A DNA stretch of 64,000 nt, taken from positions 1 to 64,000 of the forward strand of contig JAEPRB010000200.1 of the NCBI GenBank assembly GCA_016758965.1. The letters run 5' to 3'. The notes beneath the pieces are model-generated. The model did no database searches. It had not been told where the DNA came from and saw nothing but the letters and a program-made list of their open reading frames with translations. Each line of letters begins with the position of its first letter. Within the stretch, counting starts at the first letter, position 1. The stretch comes from Circinella minor. Lineage: Eukaryota > Mucoromycota > Mucoromycetes > Mucorales > Lichtheimiaceae. The position numbers and the translations under genes are program-made. This document shows positions 1-14,139 of this stretch, one piece after another.

Positions 1-476
1 TAGGATAAGCTTTCATGTGGAATTGATGTTACAAATTATATACTAAAGGATCAGCTGATATATAAATGTCAAGAAGGAAAGGAACACCAGCAACTAGTAA
101 TACCAAGAATGCCATCTATACTCCGAACCAAATAAAACAGAAGTAAATTAAATAAGAAATGATACTTTCTAACTTGCAACTAAACTTCAAATAGACACTT
201 ACATAATTAGCATATACACATGAAGAATAAGACCAGTACTAATCTATACACTGTTAACTTCCATTATCTTCAGCATATACATGATATTATCCAGAAACTT
301 GGCCCATTATGTGGTTGTTCTATGTGATCGGCAGAGCGAACAATTGGTACGTTATTGCAAGTTCACATCAAGTTTGCAACTGCAATGATAAAAATACTAA
401 CTCATTATTATTTAGGCTTTTTTAAGAAACACATGAAATCCTGAGTTTTACCTAAGCTAAACGCTGGTAAGATCAT

Positions 477-836
477 TAAAGAAACTATTACTCATTCGTA
501 ATTTCAAGCGTGTATATTGGATGGATGAATTAAAAACTGTTCTGAAGGCTGGTGATGCCAACTCCTTGGATGAATACCCTGATATCGAGCTTTGGAATTA
601 GGAAGTTATGTGACTGGAGGACGGACTTTGATCATCTCAATATCAAACATTATATAAGGCAATACTGGCATAATCAGTTTGACGATGACCGAGTGTTGGG
701 AGACATGTTAGAACCTGAATTCAAGGTGGGCAAGAACTTGTTCAAAGACGGCACCAGATTTGTATGTAATGAATATCCAAGTGTTGCAAAAAAAATTGGA
801 TATGATAATCAAAATGCATCTTCCAATATGAGGTAG
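477..836 (+). pseudogene. Decayed coding remnant, origin unknown
   Basis: Two coding-looking blocks lie next to each other in different frames. The first, about 477-592, reads through RVYWMDELKTVL and ends at a stop just after a DIELW block. The second, about 576-836, includes KHYIRQYWHNQFDDD and ends at TAG. No intron with good GT..AG signals joins them, so a frameshift is the simplest reading. I do not recognise the family. The block lies just upstream of a LINE fragment, so it may be transposon debris or an old host gene. The rest of 1-1003 shows nothing else I can support. Confidence 0.3.
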
Positions 837-1003
837 TGGTAAAGCTACATTCTTTGGAGAATTAATATTGTTTTTCACGCACCATTTTAGAGGTATGCTC
901 AGGTTTATATTTGTTTGGAATGATTGTATTATACTATACTAAATCACTCACCATTCTTTTCCTCAAAATACTTATAGATGTACAACCATCAACCACCAGT
1001 TAC

Positions 1004-2812
1004 TCTGGGATCCAATCAAGAAAGAATTGGGGGGTATGAGGTCTACCACCCATTAAATTACTTGCATATGCTGATGATTTATTGGTGTTTCTCAATAATA
1101 CTACTGAATGGCCACATTTAATATCACAATTAAATATATATAGAGATGCATCCAATGGATATATCAACCTTAACAAGACGGTGGTTTTTTCTTTATCTGG
1201 GAAAGCACATAACGAATGGACTGCTCTATTACAACCTCTTGGCACCACATGGCATGACAACTACTCACCTTCAGCTTTAACTTATTTGGGCTATCCTCTC
1301 TACCATAATCAATGGCATCTCTAGCCTTTTCTTGATCACCATTATCACAAAATCGAACATCACATTAACTTGGTTAAGCAAAGAAGACTATCAGTTAAAG
1401 GTAAAGCTATGGTCGCCAACTCGCTTTTACTTGCTTGCTTATGACATATACTACACATGTGTATGCCCAAAGATTGGTTGAACAAATGTCAAACACTGGT
1501 TCGTAAGTATGTATTATCCTTTTTTCCTTTTCCAAGATGGTCTCGTGTTTGTGCTCCGAAAGAACATGGTGGACTAGGCATAGTCAATATACAAGAACAA
1601 TATAGCGCTCTGCATTTAATCTACAGTATATACAACATATTTTGTCATATTTCACCGCTACATTCAATGCTCCTTACATCACAACATTTATACAACACCT
1701 TTTACAAGTTTATACTAGTCAACCTTCGCCTTATATTATGATACTTAATTTGTCAATATTTAAACGGCTTTGCTCACTTTCACCACATTGAACACATTTA
1801 TTTAAATTGGCCCAACAACTCCCATCTTTTACCATCCCATCATCCACATCAATTTCTGCATTAATAGATCTTAATCTCTGCTCCGCCATATCATCATCAA
1901 ATACATGAGAAATAGCCACCATCTCACCAAAATTTCTAGTATCAGATATGTACACTTGGTAGGTCACCATTATCCAACTCTCTTACTCTCTAGTCTCAGC
2001 ACTCAACTCCTCTTTGACAACCTCAACATACACCCCTCAATTGCTCATGCTCTACAGCCAAACCATTCTACACCCAATTGGGACAACAAACAAATTAATT
2101 TATCGTCTTGGCTCTTACCACTTCCTCTTCCCATGCGCACCCCACGAAACAGACCTCCTCGTCCCATTTTCATTATGCACACAGGCCCTGGCTGACTACG
2201 CCACTTATGACAATCTCAAGGTACCTCTTCTACTACTTCTACATCTATAATTATCACCTCAGCACCAGCACCATCAGCTTGGCGACGTTTTTGGCGTCTT
2301 CAGCTCCCTCATAATATCCATACCACCTGGTGGTGCTTTCTTCTTAATCGTATCTCCAATAAAGTGCAACTACATCGAGTTTTTCCAAGTAAACATATAA
2401 CCAATATATGTCCAATCTGTGGTGATGAAGTAGAAACACTTCGACACTTTGTGCTAGACTGTCCTTTGAAATTCACCTTTTGGGCCATTGCACTACCCAA
2501 GATTAATGCTCCAGACACCATTACACATGCTGACATTTGGAAAGCTCTTCAACTTAAAATGTCAACATTACACCATCCTTTTCTTCACCACCATTTAGAT
2601 GCTCTTAGATTGATATTTCAAACGATATGGGCCATGCATTGGCATACAGTCATTGACAGACACCCTTGGTTATTCCTTATTGCTGAATCTCACTTAGATA
2701 GTCTTATATCTCGTTCTCCCTTCATTATTCTGGACTCCATTCTGTAATAGCTTATATAAAATTTGGGCTCAGAGCCCCAATAAATTTATTATTCATACAA
2801 AAAAAAAAAAAA
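1004..2812 (+). mobile_element. Non-LTR (LINE) retrotransposon, 5'-truncated and frameshifted
   Basis: Reverse-transcriptase remnants run in the usual LINE order. At 1052-1093 the frame reads PIKLLAYADDLLVFL, the catalytic YADD box of motif C. At 1457-1741 comes the C-terminal RT/thumb region with the typical APKEHGGLGIVN block. At about 2303-2747 lies a zinc-binding zf-RVT domain (CPICGDEVETLRHFVLDCP, C-x2-C-x7-H-x4-C). The element ends with AATAAA at 2779-2784 and a 14-base A tail at 2799-2812. Stops (for example near 1321 and 1741) and a frame change before 2364 show that it is dead. RT motifs before YADD and the endonuclease are absent, which fits 5' truncation on insertion. I could not find a clear target-site duplication, so the 5' boundary is approximate. 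Confidence 0.85.
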
Positions 2813-2976
2813 GCCTAGCTATAAATCATTATATCATTACCATTTTTCTCTATTTTATATTTTCTATTATTATTATAAGTTTGACCAGTTTGTAATACTG
2901 GTAAGTATTTTTATTATTATAGCGCTATCAATTATTCATCCTAACATATCGGTCATTTTAAGTGAATTTATATTTA

Positions 2977-3279
2977 TTACAGGTCAAAAGCACGTTCTAC
3001 ATCCTTTTCATCATCAAAAGCTAGTTCTAAAAGTACTCTATGCTTTCCTTCATGATGAGGAATGACTCCCATGGAATGTGGGAATTTTTGCTTAGCAAGC
3101 TGAATGATTGACAATTCATCTTCCCATTGTGTACTAACATCTATAAAAGCACTGGAATGAGGGCTATTTCCAACTTTCCACACATGAGAGTGAATAGTAG
3201 TCCAGTCATCATTGCCATTGTTCGTATGAGTGGTGTTACTGTTTTTGTTACCAGAAGGTTCCTTAAGAACGTTATGCAT
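2977..3279 (-). pseudogene. LINE ORF1 (gag-like) N-terminal fragment, inverted
   Basis: A 100-residue minus-strand ORF starts at ATG 3279 (MHNVLKEPSGNK) and ends at TAA 2977. It is Asn/Thr-rich at the N terminus and then carries a block with FPHSMGVIPHHEGKHRVLLE. This resembles the start of ORF1 proteins of mucoralean LINEs, which place a 'FP.a.Gv....g.r.l.ev.F' block ahead of zinc knuckles. The resemblance is from memory. No zinc knuckle follows. It sits 165 bases from the LINE tail but in opposite orientation. An alternative is the first exon of a host gene, because the end (CTG followed by GTAATA on the coding strand) would also fit a splice donor. Confidence 0.35.
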
Positions 3280-3516
3280 CAAAGAAACTCTTTTATTTTA
3301 TAAAATTTGTGACCATGTCTTTTGTGGATCGAATAATCCAGGTGCATGTTTTGAGTCATGAATGGGTAGTTTCGAAGTGAGTCGTAGTTAACACTTTACA
3401 TATACCAATATTAACTAATGTGACTCGCTTTTTTCTGCTGGAAAGTGTGAAAAATTGATGCACCATATTTTTCGTCAAGGTTTGCAGGATCGTTCGGTTG
3501 AGATCATTATTGATTA

Positions 3517-6217
3517 ATGAGTATGGATCTTTTCAAAACATTGAGTGCTGGTGCAACTTTTAACAAAAAACGATTTAAACATGATACAGAATTATTCGAG
3601 GTAGCTTTTATTCTGATTAAATAATTTTTATTCTTCCACACGATTGAGTTTACTAATGAATAACATATGCATGTGATTCATTATCAACCGGATTCCAGGG
3701 TTCAGCGACAAAGAACAATAACAACAGATTTTCCAAAAACACTGCTGTAACAAATGATGAAAAAAGATCTCAATTGCTGAACGAAATCGACATTTTGAAC
3801 GATATATCTATCAAAGTAAAAGCATCAATTAATAACAATGATCAACAAGAAAAAAAAAAGTTAAATTCCATTGCTGAAGGTAATAAAATACCAGCACCAT
3901 TCTTGTTGCTACTATTGTAACTATGATATATATATATAAGGCTATCAAGCTTGACAATTAAGCTTATATTCGTCAATTATTTATTTAGGTGACTTAGTTC
4001 TTATCAATACGCCCGAAGAAGCGGCAGCATTTCGTAAATCGAAACGTATTCGGGTTTACGGGACCGATATTCCTAATCCATTCAGTACTTTTGAAGATTT
4101 GACAACTTATCACGGTTTAAAACCATTATTATATAAAAATATTCGACAAAGCAAATATACATCACCTACACCTATTCAAACACAATCGATACCTATCATT
4201 CTCCATGGTCGGGATTTGATGGCGTGTGCACCTACAGGTTCCGGTAAAACATTGGCCTATTTGTTACCTATTTTACAAGACTTAGAGAAACCGTCCAAAG
4301 TGGGTTATCGTGCACTAATCATTGCACCTACTCGAGAATTGGCTCAACAGGTAATAAAGTAGAAAGACTTATATCAGCAAATGTAAAAGTTGGAGTATGT
4401 ATCAGATAGTATATTAAAAACGTTCTTTTTATGTGTGCAGATTGATCGTGAATTAGCTAGGATTTCAGCTGGGACAAATTTGAAAATCAATGTACTCACA
4501 AAAGCAACTGCAGCGCATAAAGCACAAAACCCTGAGCAGCGACAGAAGTTTGGTAAGTATTATTTCTGTCAAGAGGTAGTGCATTGGAGGACAATGATTG
4601 GTCTGTTGGAAGTTTGACATGACATTTACACTTATACATATATATTTACTAGATATTTTAATCAGTACGCCGTTGAGATTAGTACATGCCATTCGTGAAA
4701 ATGAAATCGATTTAGGACAGTAAGTTACTCATCCTACTGATTTATCACTATTTTTATTGAATTTGCCAAGTACTATTTTCGCTTATACATAAATCTAATG
4801 TGTAGTGTACGTCAGATTGTATTGGATGAAGCTGATAAACTACTTGACCTTGGCTTTTTGGAGCAAACAGATGAGATTTTTGCTGCATGTTCAAGTACTT
4901 CCATTCGTAAATCTTTATTTAGTGCCACATTTTCATCAACTGTTGAAGATCTTGCTCAATCTGTTATGAAAAATCCTATTCGAGTTGTTGTTGGTACACG
5001 GTATGTAATAAGTCTGCGATTTTCTCTCTTCAAAGTAATTTTTGAAACCAGAAGGTAGATTCTTTTTAGCTAATTATACATGATGATTGGTAGGAATGCT
5101 GCCACAGATACAATCAAACAAGAGTTAATCTTTACGGGAAATGAATCAGGAAAAATGGTTGCCTTGCGACAATACATGCAAAAAGGTATACGACCCCCTG
5201 TACTCATTTTTGTTCAATCCATTGATCGCGCAAAGGAGTTATTTCATGAGTTGGTATATGATGGTATCAATGTTGAAGTTATCCACTCTGATAGAACAAA
5301 ATCACAGGTAAGAAGAAACGGATGGAAAAAGGATAGGAAGAGTATTTGGAAACCTTTCTAACTTTTTTATATCTGATTACTTATCATTATCATTAGCGTG
5401 ATAATATCATAAATCAATTTCGACTAGGCAAAATTTGGGTTTTGATCGCCACTGAATTAATGGCTCGTGGTTTAGATTTTAAAGGTGTTAACCTGGTTAT
5501 CAACTATGATTTCCCACAAACAGTGGCAAGTTATATCCATAGAATCGGTAATTCAATGACTTTCCTTTTCTTTCTTTCGATATCGTGTAGTATATGAAGA
5601 ACTAACACTGATGATGATGGATAAACAGGTCGTACTGGCCGTGCTGGCCGTGAAGGTGAAGCGGTAACATATTATACAAAGGATGATTTACAATACCTTA
5701 AAAGGTAAATATTGATACTATTCAATTTCTACATTTGGGTTGAAAAGGGCATATATCAATGCTAATGGATATATACAAAAATAGTGTCGTAAATGTTATG
5801 CGAGAATCTGGTTGCGAAGTGCCTGAATGGATGGTTAATCTTAAAAAACCAAAGTAAGAAGTACTTTTGTTACATATATATGCTGAACGATAAAAAAAAA
5901 TATTGAAGATGTATATTAATATGCATATGTTTGATAGTCATCAACAACGACGAGAGATTCGACGAGGTATCGAAAGAGAAACGATTGACAGTACACCTAA
6001 ACGTGATAAGTTAGCAGTTGATAAAAAAAAGTAAGCTTATTGCTGGGTCAGAAAGAAACGAAGTTTACATAAGAACAGTGAATATAGGATGAATTAATAA
6101 CGTGAATTGATTTACCAATATTATAGGGCATTGATTGAAGCATCTAAAAAGAGAAAAGTCAAACAAAAACAACAGGAAAAAAAGAAAAAGGCAAAAAATG
6201 CATCATTATCATCATAA
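3517..6217 (+). CDS. ROK1: DEAD-box ATP-dependent RNA helicase Rok1/DDX52
   Basis: Predicted nucleolar helicase for 18S rRNA/40S ribosome biogenesis. Model: 12 exons at 3517-3600, 3699-3879, 3989-4350, 4441-4552, 4653-4719, 4806-5000, 5094-5307, 5397-5547, 5629-5704, 5785-5853, 5938-6030 and 6127-6217, giving 564 residues, in the family's size range. The start [20 protein letters not shown] is the diagnostic Rok1/DDX52 N terminus. The pre-core segment has [21 protein letters not shown]. Helicase motifs appear in order: Q motif ([11 protein letters not shown]), Walker [34 protein letters not shown] and [15 protein letters not shown]. The C-terminal tail is Lys-rich. All introns are GT..AG and phases agree throughout. 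It converges on URA6 with only 130 bases between the stops. Confidence 0.95.
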
Positions 6218-6347
6218 ACACATCAATAATAGAAATTAATAAATAATGTTAATAATAATAACAATACACAATGTGATCATGTACATTATCTAGACGAGAG
6301 AATGATAATTCTATCTATACTTTTTTCATTTATTACAATAAATTAAT

Positions 6348-8055
<1,708 letters not shown>

Positions 8056-8605
8056 ATTTAAATTATAGGGTGTACGAGACAAGAAAGGGAGAGAAAATAA
8101 AAAAAATTGAGTTTCAACAAAGGCCTTGTATGTGAAAGATGTGTCAAGAACTCAGCTTAACGGAGGCGAAAAAATTGTCAAAAAAAAAACACATGGTTGT
8201 TCAAATGGATGTATGTCGCCGATCTTTTATTAAGCATATGTGTGATACCACATAGATTGGCAAAAAGAAAAATGCTGACACGTAATTATTATTATTATTA
8301 CTATTATTATTATTTTCATTATTCTACAAATTATAAAAGAGACTATTTAGCAAACAAAATAAAGAAAAGGCATGTTGTATATATATGTATATATTATTGC
8401 TTGAATGTTAATGTATATGAATGTGATTGTGGAAGGTGAGGCGGGGTGAGAAAGTTGAATTAAAAGAAATATATGCAAAAAAAAAGTTGATAATAAGCGA
8501 ATGAATGAATGAATGAATAAATGAAAAGTGTATGATAATGATTAATAGTGCGAGAGAGTACACAAGTTTTAAGACGATTTTTTTACGTGTTGCTGATATT
8601 ATGTT
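8056..8605. other. Intergenic: URA6 promoter and cyclin 3' region
   Basis: Both neighbours are on the minus strand, so this 550-base gap should hold the URA6 promoter (high-coordinate side of its start) and the 3' flank of the cyclin gene. It is AT-rich, with a TTA/TTATTA microsatellite at about 8286-8312 and A-runs. No gene or recognisable promoter motif is visible. Confidence 0.5.
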
Positions 8606-10008
8606 TTAAATACATGGCGCATGGCCTAAGACAAATTGTGTTCGAGCAGGTCGGAGCAAGCATGGAGGAGTCTGAGATTTGCAGCGTTTATTCGGTTGTC
8701 GGTATTGTTGTTGTTGATTAAAATCGGGCGTATTATTATCTGCTGCTCGTGGGCGTTTTACACCTGAACGTGCATAAGTCATCTGAGGAGTATAAGAACG
8801 AAGACTCGGGTGAAGCGACTGTGGAGGGGTATGTGCAGTTGTAGCAATAGCATTAGTGGTCATAGCAGTTGCCGCTGCTGTTGCCACTGTCATTGTACCG
8901 CTATTGTTTCTCTGGTTATTGTTAGTATTGTTGGTGCTGTAAGGTAACATCATTAATAACTCCTGCTGTACTGGCAAGATACCACTGATAGTATTACTAC
9001 TACTGCCTCTAATTGTCGCTGGCGTTGTCGTTGCTGATGATAATGAAGAAGTGATTTGAGAAGAGCAATGACACATATTTGTTGCCGGAGTACTAATTTC
9101 GGGAGTCCATGCAAAAGATATGTGATATAAGGAACTAACAGGTGGTTCAGCCAGAGCATCGGCAACATAGTCACGTAGTAAACGATGCAGATCATCAAAC
9201 ACATTCTGCTTCATATAAAGTTGATAATCGCACAACTCTAGAAAAATACGCTCCGCCATATTCACTTGATGAACATGAATTCGTGCAATAGAAGCCCACG
9301 CTGAATTACGATACGTTTTATCTTGAACATATTTTGACGCAACAATTAAACTAGCTAAGAACATTCTTCGTGGGCAGCTAATAAAGCTTGTTTTCTTTTG
9401 CTGATCGACTGTAGTTGCCTTTTTTAATAACGATCTTCGTATGGACTGTTGTGTTTGAAATAAATAACATATGGCAATTTGAGCGGTTGCATATGTTGTA
9501 TGCGATCGTTTCATGACTTCACGAATAAAAGATCGTATTGAGACAATGGAAAAGACCTCCGGTTCACCAATATCCTGGTATATCCCTCGCCACATGATTT
9601 CCACCATATTGGTCATGATATCTAAATTTGAAATGCAAATATTGGTATAATTGGTTTAATTTTTTTCTTTTTTGGCGCTTAGCAAATGATTGGTTGGGTG
9701 TACACTTTTTCTTTATAAAATAGAACTACTATTGATAACATACCTAAAAGTGCTTCGACGTATGCCAAACGTCGGTCTATATTGACAAGAACTGGTAGCT
9801 GTTGTCGATGATGACGATGGTGATGATGGTAGTGATGACTGTGATGAATACTATGATTATGCTGTTGTTGATGTAGATGATAATAATTTGGTTGCTGATG
9901 TAGTTGTGGTAACGCGTATTCTCGTTGTAGTTGATGCCGTGGTTGCGGTTGCTGTGATTTTTGTTCAAGACAACGTTCGAATGGATGTTGTCGGCACGAC
10001 GAATTCAT
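8606..10008 (-). CDS. PHO85-type (Pcl) cyclin
   Basis: Predicted cyclin partner of a Pho85/CDK5-type kinase. Two exons, 10008-9744 and 9621-8606, joined in frame (..AYVEALL + DIMTNMVEI..), give 426 residues. The cyclin box covers about residues 80-240: YVEALLDIMTNMVE, then RRMFLASLIVASKYVQDK and a helix with AERIFLELCDYQLYM. This is the pattern of the fungal Pcl1/Pcl2/Pcl5 group. The N-terminal 70 residues are very rich in Gln and His, with a His cluster (HHSHHYHHHHRHHR). The C-terminal third is Ser/Thr/Gln-rich low complexity. Which Pcl subtype this is cannot be settled by eye. No destruction box was identified. Confidence 0.88.
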
Positions 10009-12323
10009 ATTTGTACAAGTTGTTAATTCAATAAAAAAATAACGGAAGAAAAGAGAAAAGAGAAAAGAGAAAGAAGAGAACAAGGGAAATCGGATTGACA
10101 ATCAAGTTTTAAGAATATAAAAAGAAAAAAAAAATCAAGGGCAGGGGACAGATAAAGGGGGGTTTAGAATCTCTCGTCTCCCAGACAAAGAAGTTTTTTC
10201 CCTTTTTTGCAAGGAGGATACGCCGTGTTTTATATAAAAAAAGTTACGGTTTTTTTTTTTTACTTTTTAATAAGAACCTATGCAAATAACGAACCTTTTG
10301 AAGCTAGAAGAAAAGGAAGCGGAATAATATGGATCAGAAAATGAAGAAAAATGAAGAGGATATAATTAAAGCTTGACAAACAATAAATTTAAACAAGTTC
10401 AGCTCGATATTGATGATAAATGATAATAATAAACTAAATGATGCCAGCACATGGTAAATCATCATCATGGATGATCGGGCTACAAAAAAAAGCATTACCT
10501 AAAAATTTATCGTTCGTCTTCCATTTGTATCACAAGCTAAAAAAAATTCAAATCACCCACAGGAATATGCAAAAGTGGTTAAATGTAATCGAATATATGC
10601 TTTTTAAATATGCCGATGATTTTATTATTAATATTCATAAACAGGAATGTTTTTTTTTTTGCTCCAATTGCTCCAGTTGTTCCGTTGTTACATTATTGAT
10701 TATTGGTTATTTATCTATTTAATAATAATGTTAATAATAGTCTTCATAATATTAATAATAATGAATTGTATGAATAGTTCTTTTAGTTATGTACAATAAT
10801 GTACTGTACATAAGCCCCCAATAACATCAATAACAAGAACCAAAAAAAAATTATCAAATTTTTCCATTAATGCAAAGAAGAGGAGTTTTAACTGCCTCTT
10901 TCATTCTAATTTTGTCATTATACATTTTATCCTTTTGTTTCGAGAATCCCTCCCCCCCCCATTGAAAGAAAATATATATTAATAGGCTCTTTTATTATTT
11001 TCACTCAAAAACAAAATTGGATTTGTTGTTTTTGTGTTATAAGCATGTGGGTGTGTGTGGCAAAAAAAAAAAGGTTCATGTCCAAAAGGAGTAGAACAAA
11101 CAATGGGATCCGCCTCAATAAAACTCAGTTACCCTAGACCTGGGAACACAGAAAGAAATCTATGTCCAGATTGTGACCCTTGCAACCCCCCCCCAAAAAA
11201 AAACCGCCTCCCCCAAAATAAGCAAGTTCTTCTTTGTGCATACATTGTACATTGCATAACATTATCATTATCCCCCTTTAGATTTCTTGATTCACGTATG
11301 TTAAATACAAACAATCCCATTTTTCTATTTGGGAGCAAAAATATTTGTGAACCCACCCTTGTTATGTAATCTGCACATAAAATAAAAAGTCGCTTGTTTA
11401 TATAAATTTTGGTTGTAATCGCCTTTAGAGTGCAAAAGAAAATCCAGTTCATTGAATCTCTTCCGCTAATATAAAACAAGAGCTAAAAAGCAATATTATA
11501 TAATATTTCGAGTAACTACAGATGGAAGGAAAAGGAAATAAGAAAAAAGTTGCGGTCTATAGAGTTATTAGCTAAGGCTTTGGTATCCACCCTGACTCTT
11601 CTTGTATTGTTGCATTTGGGCTAGAGAAATAAAATGATGCGTTTCTATTAGCAGTTTTCCATTTGATGGTACGTAAGCAGGAATTAGCCACGTTCTGCAT
11701 TTGGCTATTTATTCTTTCTTCAGTTCCTCCCCCTTCTATTTCTTTAACCCCTTTCCCCTCTTTTCCCTTTTTCACAGGGAGCATATATTGCATATACGAA
11801 AGATACACACATACAACTTTATAATTCTATATGTATTATGATATAGGTAACAGTGATTTTATATTGAATACTATATTAAAATAAACAAAGGACATTTAAA
11901 ATAAAACAGAGGAAAACGCAATTATTATGGATAATGCTTAAACAATATTATATATATAATTTAATAAGTTTTTTCCTTTATTTTTTAATAATTAAAAGAA
12001 TGAAATAATATAAAATAAACTCGAAATGCTTCCCCACTTTCACCCCCTTTTATTTCACAAATTATAGCGTCATTGAATATATATATATATATATATTGAA
12101 AATAAAAATATAATACCTTGGTTTTATTATTTACGAATTGTTCACTAAGGAATTCTTTTGAGTTATATATAAATGAAAAGGTTTCTCCCATAAATGGTTG
12201 TTTTTGATTTTTGATTTTTCTTTTTGTGCGTTTGTATATTTATGTATAAGGAGAGAGTGAAGGAGAGAGAAAGAAAGATAAGAATTGGTAACTCTTTTTT
12301 TTTTTTGGTTGTGATCAATATTT
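10009..12323. other. Long AT-rich intergenic region
   Basis: 2.3 kb between the cyclin start and the LUC7 stop, both genes on the minus strand. It should contain the cyclin promoter next to 10009. It holds poly-T/poly-A runs, a TA repeat at about 12078-12098 and a small less AT-rich patch at about 11090-11200. Short ORFs here (for example 10438-10722, 11055-11369, 11572-11808) have no recognisable motifs, unusual composition and no splice context, so I do not call them genes. Confidence 0.5.
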
Positions 12324-14139
12324 CTAATCGTATCGATTTCTTCTTGGTGAACGTGATCGGGAACGACGTGGATACTCTTCATCTTGATGACGAGATCGTC
12401 TATTATATCGTTCCATTTCTCGATCCCAGTCATCTTCAACGTTATTGCTGTTACTATTATTGATGTTGTTACCTCCAAAACTTCGTCGATCACGACTTTC
12501 ACGACTTTCACGACGACGGCTACGATAGTCATCGCGTTCTCGGTATCCACGATCACGGTCAGAATATCGATGGTAATCTCTATCCCTACCTACGTCCCGA
12601 CGATCGCGGTAGTCGTAACGTGCACGTGTATAGTCTCGGTCTCGTCCATAGGATTTGGCCTGCTTAACAAAGTTTTATTATTGTTAATATATAGTTATTC
12701 CCTTTGGAAGACAAGAAAAAAAATGAAGTTTTCACATTACCTTCATCTGATCAAGTGTTTCACGAATTTTAAGATAACCTTGATGTTGCTTACCCTGGTA
12801 GTGCGCCTCCAAACGATCTGAAGAGTCATTGGTAACTAGAAATGCGCCACAGACTTGACAGACCTAGATAAATAATAATTCAGCCAATTCCAATAACCAC
12901 ATATAAGTTTACTGTTATTTCATCATCATCAATAGTATTGTTATTATTACCTCCATACGCTTTTCAGACTTGTTTCCATCCAAATTCTACAAAGGGTTGT
13001 CAGTTGGCCATGTTTTTATTTATATAATCGTGTCTTATTATTATTTACCTCTTTTAATTGACTCAATTCAGCTTGAAGTTTCTCGACTTCAGTAGTTAAT
13101 TCTGTAGCTTCTTGTACACGTCCTTCTTCACCAGCTTCTTCAATCTTTTTTTTTTCATTATCATTATTTGTTGGATTGTTGAGTTTTTGAGTTTTTTAAA
13201 TGATTCATTATTATTAAGAATTATTTTTTTTGATGGATTGGTAATATCAAGTTCGATTAATGTGGTTTTTTATGTTATATATATATATCCACTAATAGAC
13301 CTCTCTTCAATCTCTACCATTCAGTGGGAAAGAAGATGATATGGTTTTAAAAAAAAACAAAACACTTACCTTTTGTAACATTTCTTTGATTTTGACATCG
13401 ATCAAGATGATTTTTTCTTCACGTTCTTCTTTACGATTTTCAGCCAACTAAGGGAAAATACACATAGATATTATATATGTATATCACAATAAACATATAT
13501 TTAACAGCAGAAATAAAAATAAAATCTTTTTTTTTTTTTACCTTGTCATCACCTTGAATATTCAATCGTCCTTTACCATTTCGAATTCTACGACTAAGAT
13601 CGTTAACAAGTTTGTTGAGATAATCATAAAATTCTGCTTCGTATTGGTATTTTTGTTTATCAGAAGCTTTTTGATAACGCTCTTTCAAGCGATCATTATG
13701 TATCTTATCACAAGGACCTGTTATTAATTATCATTATGTTAGTCTTAAGTACAAACTACTTTCTTCACCTTATATAGATTTCTATAAAAATTTATTACCC
13801 AAATCTGATTTTGTATTGGTAAACAATTGAGAAGGACAGTAATCGACAAGATAATGCTTACATACCTAATAGCAATAATAAAAAGAATATAAAATATATG
13901 TCAGTATCTTTCTATCTTTATTTAAATGTTTTTTAAACATGTATAGAAACGTACACTATCGTCCCAGAAATCTTTATTATCCACATCCACATATTGGGAC
14001 ATGAGATTCTCTAACATTGCTTTTTGGTACTCTATAATTATATTTCCATTTGATTTTGATTTTAATTTTAGCTTTTGGGTGAGTTCGTTTTACAATCAAA
14101 ATTAATACTTTGAAAATAAGAAAACGTTAAATTACCCAT
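12324..14139 (-). CDS. LUC7: U1 snRNP-associated splicing factor Luc7
   Basis: U1 snRNP component that stabilises 5' splice-site recognition. Nine exons in coding order: 14139-14136, 14031-13955, 13865-13799, 13717-13542, 13447-13370, 13144-13049, 12986-12951, 12863-12741 and 12659-12324; 330 residues. The protein starts MEYQKAMLENLMSQYVDVD. The first CCCH-type finger spans VCKHYLVDYCPSQLF to LGPCDKIH. A Lys/Glu coiled coil follows, then the second (C2H2) finger with VCQVCGAFLVTND and HYQGKQHQGY. The C-terminal 110 residues are Arg/Asp/Ser-rich (RS/RD-like) and end SRSPRRNRYD. Exon 1 is four bases, ATGG. The acceptor before exon 6 follows an A-rich rather than pyrimidine-rich tract. All phases agree. 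Confidence 0.94.

Noticed and set aside
11055..11369. Plus-strand ORF with a CPDCDPCNPPP block
   Set aside because: The cysteines come from a C-run-rich stretch; there is no homology that I recognise, no splice context and the flanks are homopolymeric.
12384..12821. Plus-strand 145-codon ORF over LUC7
   Set aside because: It is the antisense of the LUC7 RS/RD tail and next exon.
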